A program made the translations under genes and the position numbers. Below are positions 8,647-16,642 of a stretch of DNA of 36,674 bases, piece after piece; the first letter of the stretch is position 1; each line of letters starts with the position of its first letter. The notes under the pieces were generated by a model that saw nothing but the letters and a program-made list of their open reading frames with translations, was not told where the DNA came from and ran no database searches. Origin of the DNA: Rickettsiales bacterium (GTDB lineage Bacteria > Pseudomonadota > Alphaproteobacteria > Rickettsiales > UBA3002). The stretch covers positions 1 through 36,674 of the forward strand of contig JALEGK010000077.1 in NCBI GenBank assembly GCA_022763105.1, given 5' to 3'.

Positions 8647-9456
8647 ATGAGTTGCCCTCTTTCTACTACTGATCTGGATAAGGTTCTGCAAACGCTAGAA
8701 TCTGGGTTTTATAGCGAGGGTGAGCATGTCGGCGCGAAACACAGGGTCGATAACGACCTACGCACCATATACACGGATTTATGGATCACCAAAACCGAGG
8801 AGGCGCTTAGGCACCGGCTGAATGGTGGCGATACACACCGTACAGAGCTTAACGATGATGAAATTGCTCATGTAAAAATTTCCATTCCGTATGATTTAAA
8901 CCATGTGCGCTTTGACTATATGGAAGTGCATCCGGACCATCGCCAGCAAGGTATTGGCACCCGCGCCTTTTGCAACATACGCAATGTGTGCCGGTTCTTG
9001 AAGGTTGATGAGCTTAGTGTTTCAGCAGATCGCACAAATGGCGTTTACACATGGGCCAAGCTAGGCATGAAGCCGAAAGATCAGATGTGGAAGGGTGCGA
9101 GCGGCATTCGCGATCGCTATAAAGAGGCGAAAGCCGTATTTGAGCAGGCTGGCGCGATTACGCCAGAAGTACAAAAAGAACTCGATACAGCACATGAGCT
9201 ACTATACCGCGAAGCCTATGATCCTACTGATTTATGGAAGGTAATAGATTTAAAAAGCGAAGTGCCGGGCACAGGTGAAAAGCTGGGCTATGCCATCTTC
9301 AGGAATCGTCGTGTGGAAGGAGTGGTGCATTTTTCCGATGCGCAGTCACGCGATCGAATGAATGATTATGTGAATCAGAAATTAGGCTCACATGTGTCAG
9401 AGCACGCCTATGATGGCGCTGTTCGAGAACAAAAAATACAAATAGGTGGTGAGTAA
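8647..9456 (+). CDS. GNAT-fold acetyltransferase domain protein
   Basis: The product has 269 residues. The middle holds a GNAT acetyl-CoA-binding core: a strand HVRFDYMEV then HPDHRQQGIGTRAF (about residues 95-108), which matches motif A (Q/R-x-x-G-x-G/A), followed by the LSVSADRTNGVYTWAKLGM strand-helix typical of motif B. The C-terminal ~110 residues are not recognised. The substrate is unknown; a small molecule or protein amine is equally possible. No clear ribosome site precedes the ATG at 8647. The stop codon abuts the stop of the convergent coiled-coil gene with no gap. It is the first gene of an accessory-looking stretch reaching to 13557. Confidence 0.7.
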   Translation: MSCPLSTTDLDKVLQTLESGFYSEGEHVGAKHRVDNDLRTIYTDLWITKTEEALRHRLNGGDTHRTELNDDEIAHVKISIPYDLNHVRFDYMEVHPDHRQQGIGTRAFCNIRNVCRFLKVDELSVSADRTNGVYTWAKLGMKPKDQMWKGASGIRDRYKEAKAVFEQAGAITPEVQKELDTAHELLYREAYDPTDLWKVIDLKSEVPGTGEKLGYAIFRNRRVEGVVHFSDAQSRDRMNDYVNQKLGSHVSEHAYDGAVREQKIQIGGE

Positions 9457-10590
9457 TTATACTGCCAATTGGTTGTTCTGCGCTGACTGACTCTCAATCA
9501 TATCAGCCCATTTCGCATTGCCATTATCTGTTGCTAGTTGTTTAGCGGTTTCCGTTGTCGCAATGGCTTCTTGATGACCATAAATACGTGTAGGATATGG
9601 CATATCCGGGTCGTAATCTCGACCATCATTCTGAACGATATTGGTGCCACCTTTTTTATAATCGACATTTTGCTGAATCATAAATTGCGCATGGCGTTTG
9701 AGTTCGTTCTTCAGGTCTTTTCTCGATTCATCACGGCCTGCCCCGTCACGCATCTGAGAAATGACTGGGTCCAATACTTCCATCCATTGATTAACCGTAC
9801 CGCAATTGACCTTTGAATTCATCATGCGGCCTGTTTTAAGGAAAGTCACCTCCGGCATTTCAAAGTGTGCAAAATCAAAGAGTGCTTCTGCATCATGCAT
9901 GCGATCACTCGTCAATTGAAGGCGATCTTGATAAGGTTCTAAAAGCTTTTGCTCAATCGGTGCGGCAAGCTCTGCTAAGCGTGCTTCGGCCTCTTCCACC
10001 GTTTTTTCCCAGCCCGGTTTGTTCTGCATAGTATCTGCAGACAAACGAGCATTTTGTTTTAACTGATCATCAATACAACCCAACGTATGTAGGGCATTTT
10101 TGTACTCAGTATTCAGAACACTCAAATCGTCTGCAGTTGCTTTAGGGCCACGAAAATCGCTGCTGTAATAGAATTGCACATAGGATTTCAATGCGCGAAT
10201 ATCGTTCGAACGTGGATCAGCAGCTTCTACCTTGGTAGGGTCAACACTGCCTTTACCTTCTAGCAAGGCGGCATCTAATTCGCCCATGCTTTTCAATTCT
10301 TCTTCGACTTTATCGATAGTAATAGGCACTCCGGCCAATTCTTTGATGTAGTCTGCCTCGGCTTCGGCTTTGGTGCGCGCAATGATGGCAACATTTTTTA
10401 CAATCTGACCGGCATGTTCTTTGGGAATGGTGTGCTCATTCTCTACCTTGTTGATGAATGCCGCTTTTTGTTCCTCTGCTTTGCGCTGTGCTTCTGCTTC
10501 TATTAATTCACTTTGTGCAAGCTTTGCTCTTTCATCATGACGCTGCGCTTCGCCAGCTGCATAGCCATAGTCATCTACTAGAGGGTGCAT
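9457..10590 (-). CDS. Hypothetical helical/coiled-coil cytoplasmic protein
   Basis: I do not recognise this family. The 377-residue product has no signal peptide or membrane segment. Residues ~15-100 are strongly helical and rich in Ala, Glu, Gln and Lys (AEAQRKAEEQKAAF, RTKAEAEADYIKEL), likely a coiled coil. A second charged helical part lies at about 160-240 (EEAEARLAELAAPIEQKLLE). The C-terminal 80 residues are polar, with a short Asp/Tyr/Pro-rich part (DYDPDMPYPTRIYG). The start at 10590 is supported by AGGAG about 8 nt upstream. Neighbours are equally unrecognised, so the context does not suggest a role; a secreted effector or a structural protein is possible but unproved. Confidence 0.68.
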   Translation of the reverse strand: MHPLVDDYGYAAGEAQRHDERAKLAQSELIEAEAQRKAEEQKAAFINKVENEHTIPKEHAGQIVKNVAIIARTKAEAEADYIKELAGVPITIDKVEEELKSMGELDAALLEGKGSVDPTKVEAADPRSNDIRALKSYVQFYYSSDFRGPKATADDLSVLNTEYKNALHTLGCIDDQLKQNARLSADTMQNKPGWEKTVEEAEARLAELAAPIEQKLLEPYQDRLQLTSDRMHDAEALFDFAHFEMPEVTFLKTGRMMNSKVNCGTVNQWMEVLDPVISQMRDGAGRDESRKDLKNELKRHAQFMIQQNVDYKKGGTNIVQNDGRDYDPDMPYPTRIYGHQEAIATTETAKQLATDNGNAKWADMIESQSAQNNQLAV

Positions 10591-10756
10591 TCCCGTACTC
10601 CTAAAAAAAACTATTAAATCTAAGTTATTTTAGGGCATTAGCGCCCATATTGGTGTGAAAGTTGTATGAAGATGCTGTATTTCTAACCCTACAATTTACT
10701 GATTTTTTAACCATTGCAATGCTATAAAGGGTGTGTGGCAGATAAATGTGGGGCGT

Positions 10757-11428
10757 ATGAGCTATTCTTCTCAATCACAAGCCAAGGCTATTACTTCTTT
10801 CTCACCGGTGAAGCTGACTTTTTATGCGTGTTTACTGGCTATTATTATCTATACGGTTTCTGCACCACCACGGGAACGACCCACTTATCAACTTGATCAG
10901 CTCAAGCTTGTGGCGATTCCTGATGTTGATTCTAGAGCGATTATACAATCGCTAAAGCTAGCAACAGCGTATCAGATGACCCATGTAAAATTCCACGCAT
11001 TTGACCGTCATAAAACCCGCATGCCAGGCGAAGAATCCTACTATCTAGAACAGATGTTTGATCTGGTAAACATAGGAATCATTGAGCGTGTTCAGTGGTT
11101 TAGCGTGCGAGACCATGAGGCTCTTAATTACGCCAGAATCTCTGATAATCATGACCAAATTATGTTTCGTATGAACCGACTGCATGTGCCTGCGAGACTT
11201 GAGAAAGTGCATTATCTGATTCTGAATGCCGTAAAGGAGGAGCATGACTATTTCAAGCAATGGAAAACGGACCCAAATAAGCGCTTTCATTACAAAGACC
11301 CGCTAGTTCAAAGCTCAAATGATAAGTTATTGGCCGCATATCGTATACTTACAGATACCTACAAAGAAGAAGATGAAACGACCCGAAAGTCCTTCTACAG
11401 CCATTTATGTGCGCTGAGTTTTATTTAA
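10757..11428 (+). CDS. Hypothetical single-pass membrane protein
   Basis: I do not recognise the family. From the ATG at 10757 the product has 223 residues: a short polar N-terminus, one hydrophobic segment (KLTFYACLLAIIIYTVSA, about residues 19-36) and a polar, His- and Tyr-containing remainder that would lie in the periplasm if the segment is an anchor. GTG codons at 10733 and 10748 are alternative starts; only a weak GGGG precedes 10757. The gene converges with the next minus-strand gene with a 10-bp gap and has no homologous partner in the window. Confidence 0.6.
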   Translation: MSYSSQSQAKAITSFSPVKLTFYACLLAIIIYTVSAPPRERPTYQLDQLKLVAIPDVDSRAIIQSLKLATAYQMTHVKFHAFDRHKTRMPGEESYYLEQMFDLVNIGIIERVQWFSVRDHEALNYARISDNHDQIMFRMNRLHVPARLEKVHYLILNAVKEEHDYFKQWKTDPNKRFHYKDPLVQSSNDKLLAAYRILTDTYKEEDETTRKSFYSHLCALSFI

Positions 11429-11438
11429 GTTATGTAAT

Positions 11439-12395
11439 TTAGATCATTGGAGAACGGTCGGCTTTTTCTGCCGTTTTACCTTCCAGTTTGGCACTGAATA
11501 CCTCTGATGGAATGACGGTATTTGCAGCTTGCTCGCCATGATCAATCCCGAATGTTGATAATTTATGGCGCAATTGATTAGATAATTCAGCCACTTGTTC
11601 ATCCACCGTGATTTCAGGAGCGCTCACTCCGAGCGTTTGCGCACGTCTTAAAAGTCGGTGGCTTAGCTCTGCCAATTCAGGGTGTGAGAATAGTATGTTC
11701 TGATCTTCTGGCTGAAGGATTATCCCTTTACGCTCTAACACGCTGGCCATCATACCTCTATCTTGAGGTGACACTTCAATCGCTTCAAATGGCGTGCCGT
11801 CATAGCCCCCCCTTGAAATGATGTTACGTTCTGGCGGGTTAGTTAAAACTCTTTGCTCATGACGAGGAATCTGTGGCGATGGCGACATATCCAGCATTTT
11901 AGCCACACGATCTAATTGCGCATCCCATTGTGGGTTTGGAATGTCAGCCCCCTTCATTTCCATCTCGGTTAGCGAATTCAGGCGTGTTGCTCCTGGGTGA
12001 GCTGCACAATAATTAAACTCCCAATCAACATAACGCGCGAAGACGTCGAATAATTCAGGGTTAACACCAATTGTGCTGTAGAGTTTGCCCCAACGCTGAT
12101 CTGCTTGCATTCGCGCTTCTGTATCGTTTTCTGCAGGATAAATTGCGGCAATATCTTCAGCTGCGTAACCTTTGAACTCTAGATAGTTTGTGATTTTACG
12201 GCGAAAAAACTCTTCTTCGCCGTAGCGTGCTGCAAAGAATGGCTTGGTTTGCTTGCCATCTGTTTGATCATATTGTTCTAGCACCTCTTTGATAAGTGGT
12301 CGTATTTGACGATGGAATACACCACTGCCGCTATCCATTTCATAGCGTTTTGCTAGCTTATGTTGTTTCGCACCAACCATGCATAAAGATAGCAT
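11439..12395 (-). CDS. Hypothetical protein, 318 residues
   Basis: I do not recognise this family. The product is soluble and mixed in charge, without signal peptide or long hydrophobic segment. The N-terminal half contains aromatic-rich helical segments (PFFAARYGEEEFFRRKITNY, then LYSTIGVNPELFDVFARYVD). The C-terminal half has a Gly/Pro-rich linker (ISRGGYDGTPFEA) and leucine-rich helices (LAELSHRLLRRAQTLG). The start is at 12395, with a second ATG at 12380; neither has a strong ribosome site. It lies 55 bp from the His-rich gene on the same strand, so it may be transcribed with it. Confidence 0.62.
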   Translation of the reverse strand: MLSLCMVGAKQHKLAKRYEMDSGSGVFHRQIRPLIKEVLEQYDQTDGKQTKPFFAARYGEEEFFRRKITNYLEFKGYAAEDIAAIYPAENDTEARMQADQRWGKLYSTIGVNPELFDVFARYVDWEFNYCAAHPGATRLNSLTEMEMKGADIPNPQWDAQLDRVAKMLDMSPSPQIPRHEQRVLTNPPERNIISRGGYDGTPFEAIEVSPQDRGMMASVLERKGIILQPEDQNILFSHPELAELSHRLLRRAQTLGVSAPEITVDEQVAELSNQLRHKLSTFGIDHGEQAANTVIPSEVFSAKLEGKTAEKADRSPMI

Positions 12396-12450
12396 GCCGG
12401 TCTATTAACGGTATGAAACTTTTATGAAAATATGCTGTTTAGATATGCAA

Positions 12451-13557
12451 TTACGCCTCAAGAGCGCTTGAATTTCTGACCTCAGAAACTTGCATGACAT
12501 CATTTAGTGGTGTTGAGACCTTTGAATCAGGTAATTCAGGTGGAGCCAACATCGCATCATGCTTCTCTCGCGCACGGTCAACCGTATCACCATCTACTCC
12601 GAAAAAACCACTAAGGCTTTTTGTTACAGGCGAATAGACGGTATCGCTTGCCCATTTATCCCATTGGCGCGCTTTATCTGGTGCGACGGAGCGGGCACCA
12701 AGCAATACAACCGAGCTGAATATCTTACCACCTACAATATGCAACATATTGGCCTTTAGGCTGGTCATGTATTTTGATTTACCATGATGATGGTGATGGT
12801 GCCCATGGCTGCAACTGCCTCCATGCCCATGATTATGGCCGTGGCTGTGACCGTGGGAATGCCCATGCGCGTTAATATTAACATTTTGATAAAGGTGATG
12901 ATGATGACTATGCCCATGAGAATGGCCGTGCCCGTGATCATGGCCACAATGATCGTGGTCGTGCCCAACATGCGTCAAGATTGCACCCGATACTGGAAGT
13001 GAGAACGCACCCCAAATAAAGGCATGCGGCAAATGTTCGACTTCATGTTTGTACAGATTTTGCTGATATTCTTTTACTCGATCATCATCATCTGACAGAC
13101 CATGCTCTCTACCCCATTTATGCGCCGCACGTTTGGCACCAGCCTTGTAGGCCCAGCCCATGGTCGGCTCTAAAACATTTTCCATGGCATCAAAGACACC
13201 CGGAGCAAATCGCTGTAATCCTACGGTTGGAACAACCGATGCCAGATCGCCCGCCACTTCTGCAACCGTCCATACGCCAATAGGGTGTGAACACCATAAC
13301 TCGATTCGATTATCGCTATATCGATCGAGATAAGGGACATTGCGTAATGTTTTTTGGATACCGGGTACAATATATTCAGATGAGAGCTTCGATCCGATCG
13401 GGCTACCACCAAACAAATCAAGCGCCGTGCAGCTAACCGCATGATTCACAGTATAGGCAATGTCCTCTGCTAATTTCTCTTTACGATTATCGCGATATGA
13501 CGAACCATGATCATCATGATTGTTCGTTTTGGTTTTTTTGTCTGTGTTTTCGTCCAT
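12451..13557 (-). CDS. Histidine-rich hypothetical protein
   Basis: The 368-residue product has no known domain that I can name, but residues ~196-259 hold about 29 histidines in HGHSHGHS- and HDHDHCGHDHG-type repeats, ending in six consecutive His. This is a typical Zn/Ni/Co/Cu-binding stretch. It is interrupted by LYQNVNINA and includes two cysteines. The N-terminal ~170 residues are soluble with a charged start (DENTDKKTKTNNHDDHG). Weakly hydrophobic segments flank the His-rich part (IWGAFSLPVSGAILTHVG before, IVGGKIFSSVVLLGA after), so two membrane-associated hairpins with the His loop between are possible. It is encoded divergently, 117 bp from an ABC transporter operon whose permease has its own His-rich loop, which suggests a shared metal function. 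No ribosome site is evident at the ATG. Confidence 0.72.
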   Translation of the reverse strand: MDENTDKKTKTNNHDDHGSSYRDNRKEKLAEDIAYTVNHAVSCTALDLFGGSPIGSKLSSEYIVPGIQKTLRNVPYLDRYSDNRIELWCSHPIGVWTVAEVAGDLASVVPTVGLQRFAPGVFDAMENVLEPTMGWAYKAGAKRAAHKWGREHGLSDDDDRVKEYQQNLYKHEVEHLPHAFIWGAFSLPVSGAILTHVGHDHDHCGHDHGHGHSHGHSHHHHLYQNVNINAHGHSHGHSHGHNHGHGGSCSHGHHHHHHGKSKYMTSLKANMLHIVGGKIFSSVVLLGARSVAPDKARQWDKWASDTVYSPVTKSLSGFFGVDGDTVDRAREKHDAMLAPPELPDSKVSTPLNDVMQVSEVRNSSALEA

Positions 13558-13674
13558 ATTTTACGGTTTGATTCACTGCTTGCTTTTTGTCTGTGAACTC
13601 CTTTTAATCCCAATACTGCACCCTACATATTATCATCGAAACCCATTATTAAATGTTACAGCGCGACCAACTTC

Positions 13675-14337
13675 ATGGAATCTTCACACGCCACCCTAAA
13701 CGCTTCTCAGATCAGTGCATCCTATGATGGCACTCACCTCTTCACGCTTGATTCCTGGGCATTAAAACAAGGGGATTCCTCTATTATTTTAGGCCCATCT
13801 GGCTGTGGCAAAAGCACCTTACTTGCCATGCTCACTGGTCTGCAAAAGCCCGATAGCGGGCATATCACCTATGGTGATACGGACATCTATGAGTTGGATG
13901 AGAGTGCGCGCGATCAATTCCGGGGCAAAGAAATCGGCATTTTGTTTCAGGGCTTTCATTTAGTGAAAAGCTTTACGGTGCGGCAGAATTTATTGTTAGC
14001 GTTGAGCTTATCTGGCAGAGCCGTTGATGAGGCACGTATTGAGTCATTGCTCGCACAGTTGAACCTGAAAGACAAAGCCTCTCAAGCGGCTGGAACATTA
14101 AGTATAGGCGAAGCACAAAGGCTAGCTGTTGCGCGTGCGGTGATTGGCAAACCTGCATGGGTTTTTTGTGACGAGCCAAGCTCGGCACTTGATGATGCCA
14201 ATGCTGAGCAGATGTTGCATCTATTAAAAGAACAGGCACAAGAATGCCGCGCATCTTTGGTGATTGTCACGCATGATAAGCGCGTAAAAGATTTCTTCCC
14301 TGATACAGATATTTTGGAATTGGGAGGTAACGGATGA
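13675..14337 (+). CDS. ABC transporter ATP-binding protein (LolD/MacB-like)
   Basis: Cytoplasmic ATPase of 220 residues that would power the FtsX-like permease encoded next. Walker A is GPSGCGKST (about residues 42-50), the Q loop ILFQGFH, the signature LSIGEAQRLAVARA (Ile-Gly in place of the usual Gly-Gly), Walker B WVFCDEPSSALD, and the H loop VTHDKR. The length and motifs place it with LolD/MacB/FtsE-type ATPases. It is first in a four-gene operon; its stop overlaps the permease start by 4 bp (ATGA). No clear ribosome site precedes the ATG. The context suggests a metal-linked (zinc-type) transporter, which is inference. Confidence 0.9.
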   Translation: MESSHATLNASQISASYDGTHLFTLDSWALKQGDSSIILGPSGCGKSTLLAMLTGLQKPDSGHITYGDTDIYELDESARDQFRGKEIGILFQGFHLVKSFTVRQNLLLALSLSGRAVDEARIESLLAQLNLKDKASQAAGTLSIGEAQRLAVARAVIGKPAWVFCDEPSSALDDANAEQMLHLLKEQAQECRASLVIVTHDKRVKDFFPDTDILELGGNG

Positions 14338-15653
14338 GCCTCTTTTCTATTGCACTTTGTTATCTTCGCAGCCGCCTGTCATTGAGTGTGTTGCACATCA
14401 CGATGATGGCGCTGGGTGTCGGGTTGATGAGTCTGTTGATTTTGTTCAACCACCATATGCAAGACCGCTTCTTTAAAGAAAGCAAAGGTATCGATGCTGT
14501 TGTGGGGGCTAAAGGCAGCCCGCTGCAATTGGTGCTATCAACAGTACAGCATATGGATATTCCAACCGGTAATATCTCGTTGAAGGATGCAAAACGCATT
14601 CAACGTCATTCAAAAGTAAAACGCGCTGTTCCTATCTCACTTGGCGATAGCTATAAGCGTTTTCGTATTGTTGGTACTAAGCCTGCTTATTTATCTATCT
14701 ATGATTCTGAGATGGCGGAAGGTGCGGCATGGGAGTCGAGCATGCAAGCCGTGATCGGCGCGCATGTGGCAGATGAAACCGGCTTGGCAATCGGTGATAC
14801 ATTCGTTGGCAATCATGGTCTAGTGGGAGATGGGCATGCCCATGATAGCCACCCTTATGAAGTCGTTGGCATTTTGAAACCTACGGGCCGTGTCATTGAC
14901 CGGTTGGTGGTGACGTCGCTGGAGAGTGTGTGGGATGTGCATAGCCATCATAACCACGACCACAAGCATGCCCATAAAGAGCATAAAGATGATAAGCATG
15001 ATCATAAGGGTCATGACCACGATCATCACAACCACGGTCATAAACATCATGATCACAAGCATGATGACCATAAACACGACCATCACGATCATGAAGCGGA
15101 TAATCGAGAAGTTACGGCACTGCTGGTCACCTATCGCACGCGAACAGCGGCGCTGAGTTTCCCGCGAGAGATTAACCGTAAAACACGCATGCAAGTAGCT
15201 AGCCCTGCATTTGAAATTACGCGTCTGGTACAGTTGATTGGTGTGGGTAGCGATACCCTCATGAGCATTGGCATGGTCATTATTGGCATTGCATTGGCGG
15301 GTGTGTTGATTGCTCTTTTCAATGCAGTACGCGAGCGGCGTTATGACCTTGCCTTATTCCGCACATTCGGTGCGTCACGGCGCAGCATTGTCTCATTGAT
15401 CGTCATTGAAGGAATGAGTGTTGCGCTGATCGGCAGCCTGCTCGGTATCGCATTAAGCTATGGCGGGCTTTTCGCTTTGGGTGCTTTAACATCTAAGGGT
15501 GCTGAGCTGGGGTTGGGTCAATTTGTGATCTTGCCAGAGCTATTGATATTATGGGTGGCCGTGCTGTTCATTTCACTCATCGCCTGCCTGATACCTGCAT
15601 GGCAGGTCTATCGTTTAAAGATTCGAGATATGTTGATTCATGGCCAAAGCTAA
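14334..15653 (+). CDS. FtsX-like ABC permease with histidine-rich extracytoplasmic loop
   Basis: Inner-membrane permease of 439 residues with the MacB/LolC layout. TM1 lies at about 18-38, then a large extracytoplasmic domain, and three C-terminal TMs at about 310-335, 355-385 and 405-430. The FtsX core shows LFNAVRERRYDLALFRTFGASRRSI. Inserted in the extracytoplasmic domain at about 202-257 is a segment with about 25 histidines alternating with Asp and Lys (HDHKHAH, HDHKHDDHKHDHHDH). Similar His-rich FtsX permeases occur in zinc-responsive loci of other proteobacteria together with DUF3299 proteins. The start follows GGGAGG, about 6 nt upstream. It overlaps the next gene by 14 bp. Direction of transport and substrate cannot be told from sequence. 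Confidence 0.9.
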   Translation: MSLFSIALCYLRSRLSLSVLHITMMALGVGLMSLLILFNHHMQDRFFKESKGIDAVVGAKGSPLQLVLSTVQHMDIPTGNISLKDAKRIQRHSKVKRAVPISLGDSYKRFRIVGTKPAYLSIYDSEMAEGAAWESSMQAVIGAHVADETGLAIGDTFVGNHGLVGDGHAHDSHPYEVVGILKPTGRVIDRLVVTSLESVWDVHSHHNHDHKHAHKEHKDDKHDHKGHDHDHHNHGHKHHDHKHDDHKHDHHDHEADNREVTALLVTYRTRTAALSFPREINRKTRMQVASPAFEITRLVQLIGVGSDTLMSIGMVIIGIALAGVLIALFNAVRERRYDLALFRTFGASRRSIVSLIVIEGMSVALIGSLLGIALSYGGLFALGALTSKGAELGLGQFVILPELLILWVAVLFISLIACLIPAWQVYRLKIRDMLIHGQS

Positions 15654-16119
15654 ACTCGGTTACTGGTTCGACACATATGTCTTATTGCCCCTATGCGTTA
15701 TTATTGTAATTGCAACGGTTGGGCTTTATCTGTGGATGAAAATTGAAGAATCACGCCAAGCGCATCACGATGAGGCCGTGCCTTGGCAGCTTCTCATTGA
15801 TGGTTATGCTGCCATTGAGCAGGGGATTGAATCAGAGGCGATAGACGCGTTGGCTGCGCAAAAAGAAATCACCTTGTTTGGGTATATGTACCCATTAGAG
15901 ACGGCCGAAGAACATTCGCACTTTTTGCTTATCTCTCACTCGGCTTCCTGCCCGTTTCACCAACTTGCAGGTCAGGGTAATGTTGTGGAGGTTAAATCTG
16001 CTGAGCCGATTGCACATAGCTACGCACCCTTCTTGGTTTCTGGTCGCTTTCATGTGGCCGATCAGGTTGGTGCAGAGATACAATACAGGTTAGATGATGC
16101 GGTATTGGTTACACCTTAA
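15640..16119 (+). CDS. DUF3299 protein (first of a tandem pair)
   Basis: The product has 159 residues, one N-terminal membrane anchor or signal segment (VLLPLCVIIVIATVGLYLWM, about residues 14-33) and a DUF3299 core exported to the periplasm: PWQLL, ITLFGYMYPLE, FLLISHSASCPFHQL and the end FLVSGRFHV. The Ser-Cys-Pro-Phe-His motif could bind metal, but that is inference. The start at 15640 overlaps the permease by 14 bp and the next gene begins 26 bp before its stop, so all four genes are tightly coupled. The role in the family is unknown; members are often next to ABC transporters of zinc-regulated loci. Confidence 0.82.
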   Translation: MAKAKLGYWFDTYVLLPLCVIIVIATVGLYLWMKIEESRQAHHDEAVPWQLLIDGYAAIEQGIESEAIDALAAQKEITLFGYMYPLETAEEHSHFLLISHSASCPFHQLAGQGNVVEVKSAEPIAHSYAPFLVSGRFHVADQVGAEIQYRLDDAVLVTP

Positions 16120-16621
16120 TGTTTGCTTGCTTCTTCTGTTTGGCTTTGGCACAGGCAACGCCACCGCATTGAGCATGCAAGAGCCCACGCCCGAAGAATT
16201 AGAGCTTATGATGAGTGAATGGAAGCCTTTAGAGGTTACCGGCGATGCAATTCCTTGGCATGTGTTTGCGCAAACCAAAGAGATTGAAGAATGCACGACA
16301 GATGCAGAGGGCTATACTTACTGCATTTTAAAACCTGAATATAGCGAAGCGATTCTTAAGCTAGATGGTCAGCCTGTCACCTTGATGGGTTATATGTTTC
16401 CATTGCAGGATGCAGACGGGCAGAAGAATTTTTTGTTTGGCCCCTACCCGCTAAGCTGCCCGTTTCATTATCATGTCGGGCCTTCTCAGAATGTCGAGAT
16501 TCTAGCTGATGAGGCCATCGCCTTTTCTTATGACCCAATCACCATTGAAGGGACGTTACGCGTAAAGTTCAATGCAGATACAGAAGTGTTTTTCTATTTA
16601 GAGAACGCCACGCCCAAATGA
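16094..16621 (+). CDS. DUF3299 protein (second of a tandem pair)
   Basis: The 175-residue product is exported by a signal peptide (LHLNVCLLLLFGFGTGNATA). The core matches its upstream neighbour: PWHVF, PVTLMGYMFPLQ, FLFGPYPLSCPFHYH and the end ITIEGTLRV. It has an extra segment with two cysteines (ECTTDAEGYTYCI) that the first copy lacks. The two genes are paralogues by shape and motif order. The start may be either ATG of the pair at 16094/16097, with AGG at 16087-16089. The stop codon lies inside a rho-independent terminator that ends the operon. Confidence 0.82.
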   Translation: MMRYWLHLNVCLLLLFGFGTGNATALSMQEPTPEELELMMSEWKPLEVTGDAIPWHVFAQTKEIEECTTDAEGYTYCILKPEYSEAILKLDGQPVTLMGYMFPLQDADGQKNFLFGPYPLSCPFHYHVGPSQNVEILADEAIAFSYDPITIEGTLRVKFNADTEVFFYLENATPK

Positions 16622-16636
16622 TCAGGCGTGGCTTTT
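16607..16636 (+). terminator. Rho-independent terminator of the ABC/DUF3299 operon
   Basis: An 8-bp perfect stem, GCCACGCC (16607-16614) with GGCGTGGC (16625-16632), a 10-nt loop and TTTT at 16633-16636. The stop codon of the second DUF3299 gene lies in the loop. It separates the operon from the convergent barrel gene. Confidence 0.8.
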
Positions 16637-16642
16637 CTCATC

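Noticed and set aside
12765..13002. Open frames on both strands across the His-rich stretch, rich in Met, Ile and Val.
   Set aside because: They are low-complexity shadows of the His-codon repeat (CAT/CAC read in other frames), not genes.
13640..13665. A zinc-regulator (Zur) half-site AAATGTTA between the two divergent His-rich genes.
   Set aside because: Only one half resembles the known alphaproteobacterial Zur palindrome; the second half is absent.
12781..15100. A CRISPR-like array suggested by regular short repeats in the His-rich coding stretches.
   Set aside because: The repeats are in-frame His codons of two proteins on opposite strands, without constant-length repeats or unique spacers; no cas genes are present.
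14820..15194. Hydrophobic frames opposite or out of phase with the permease His-rich loop.
   Set aside because: They are shadows of the same type of His-codon repeat, inside a well-supported permease gene.
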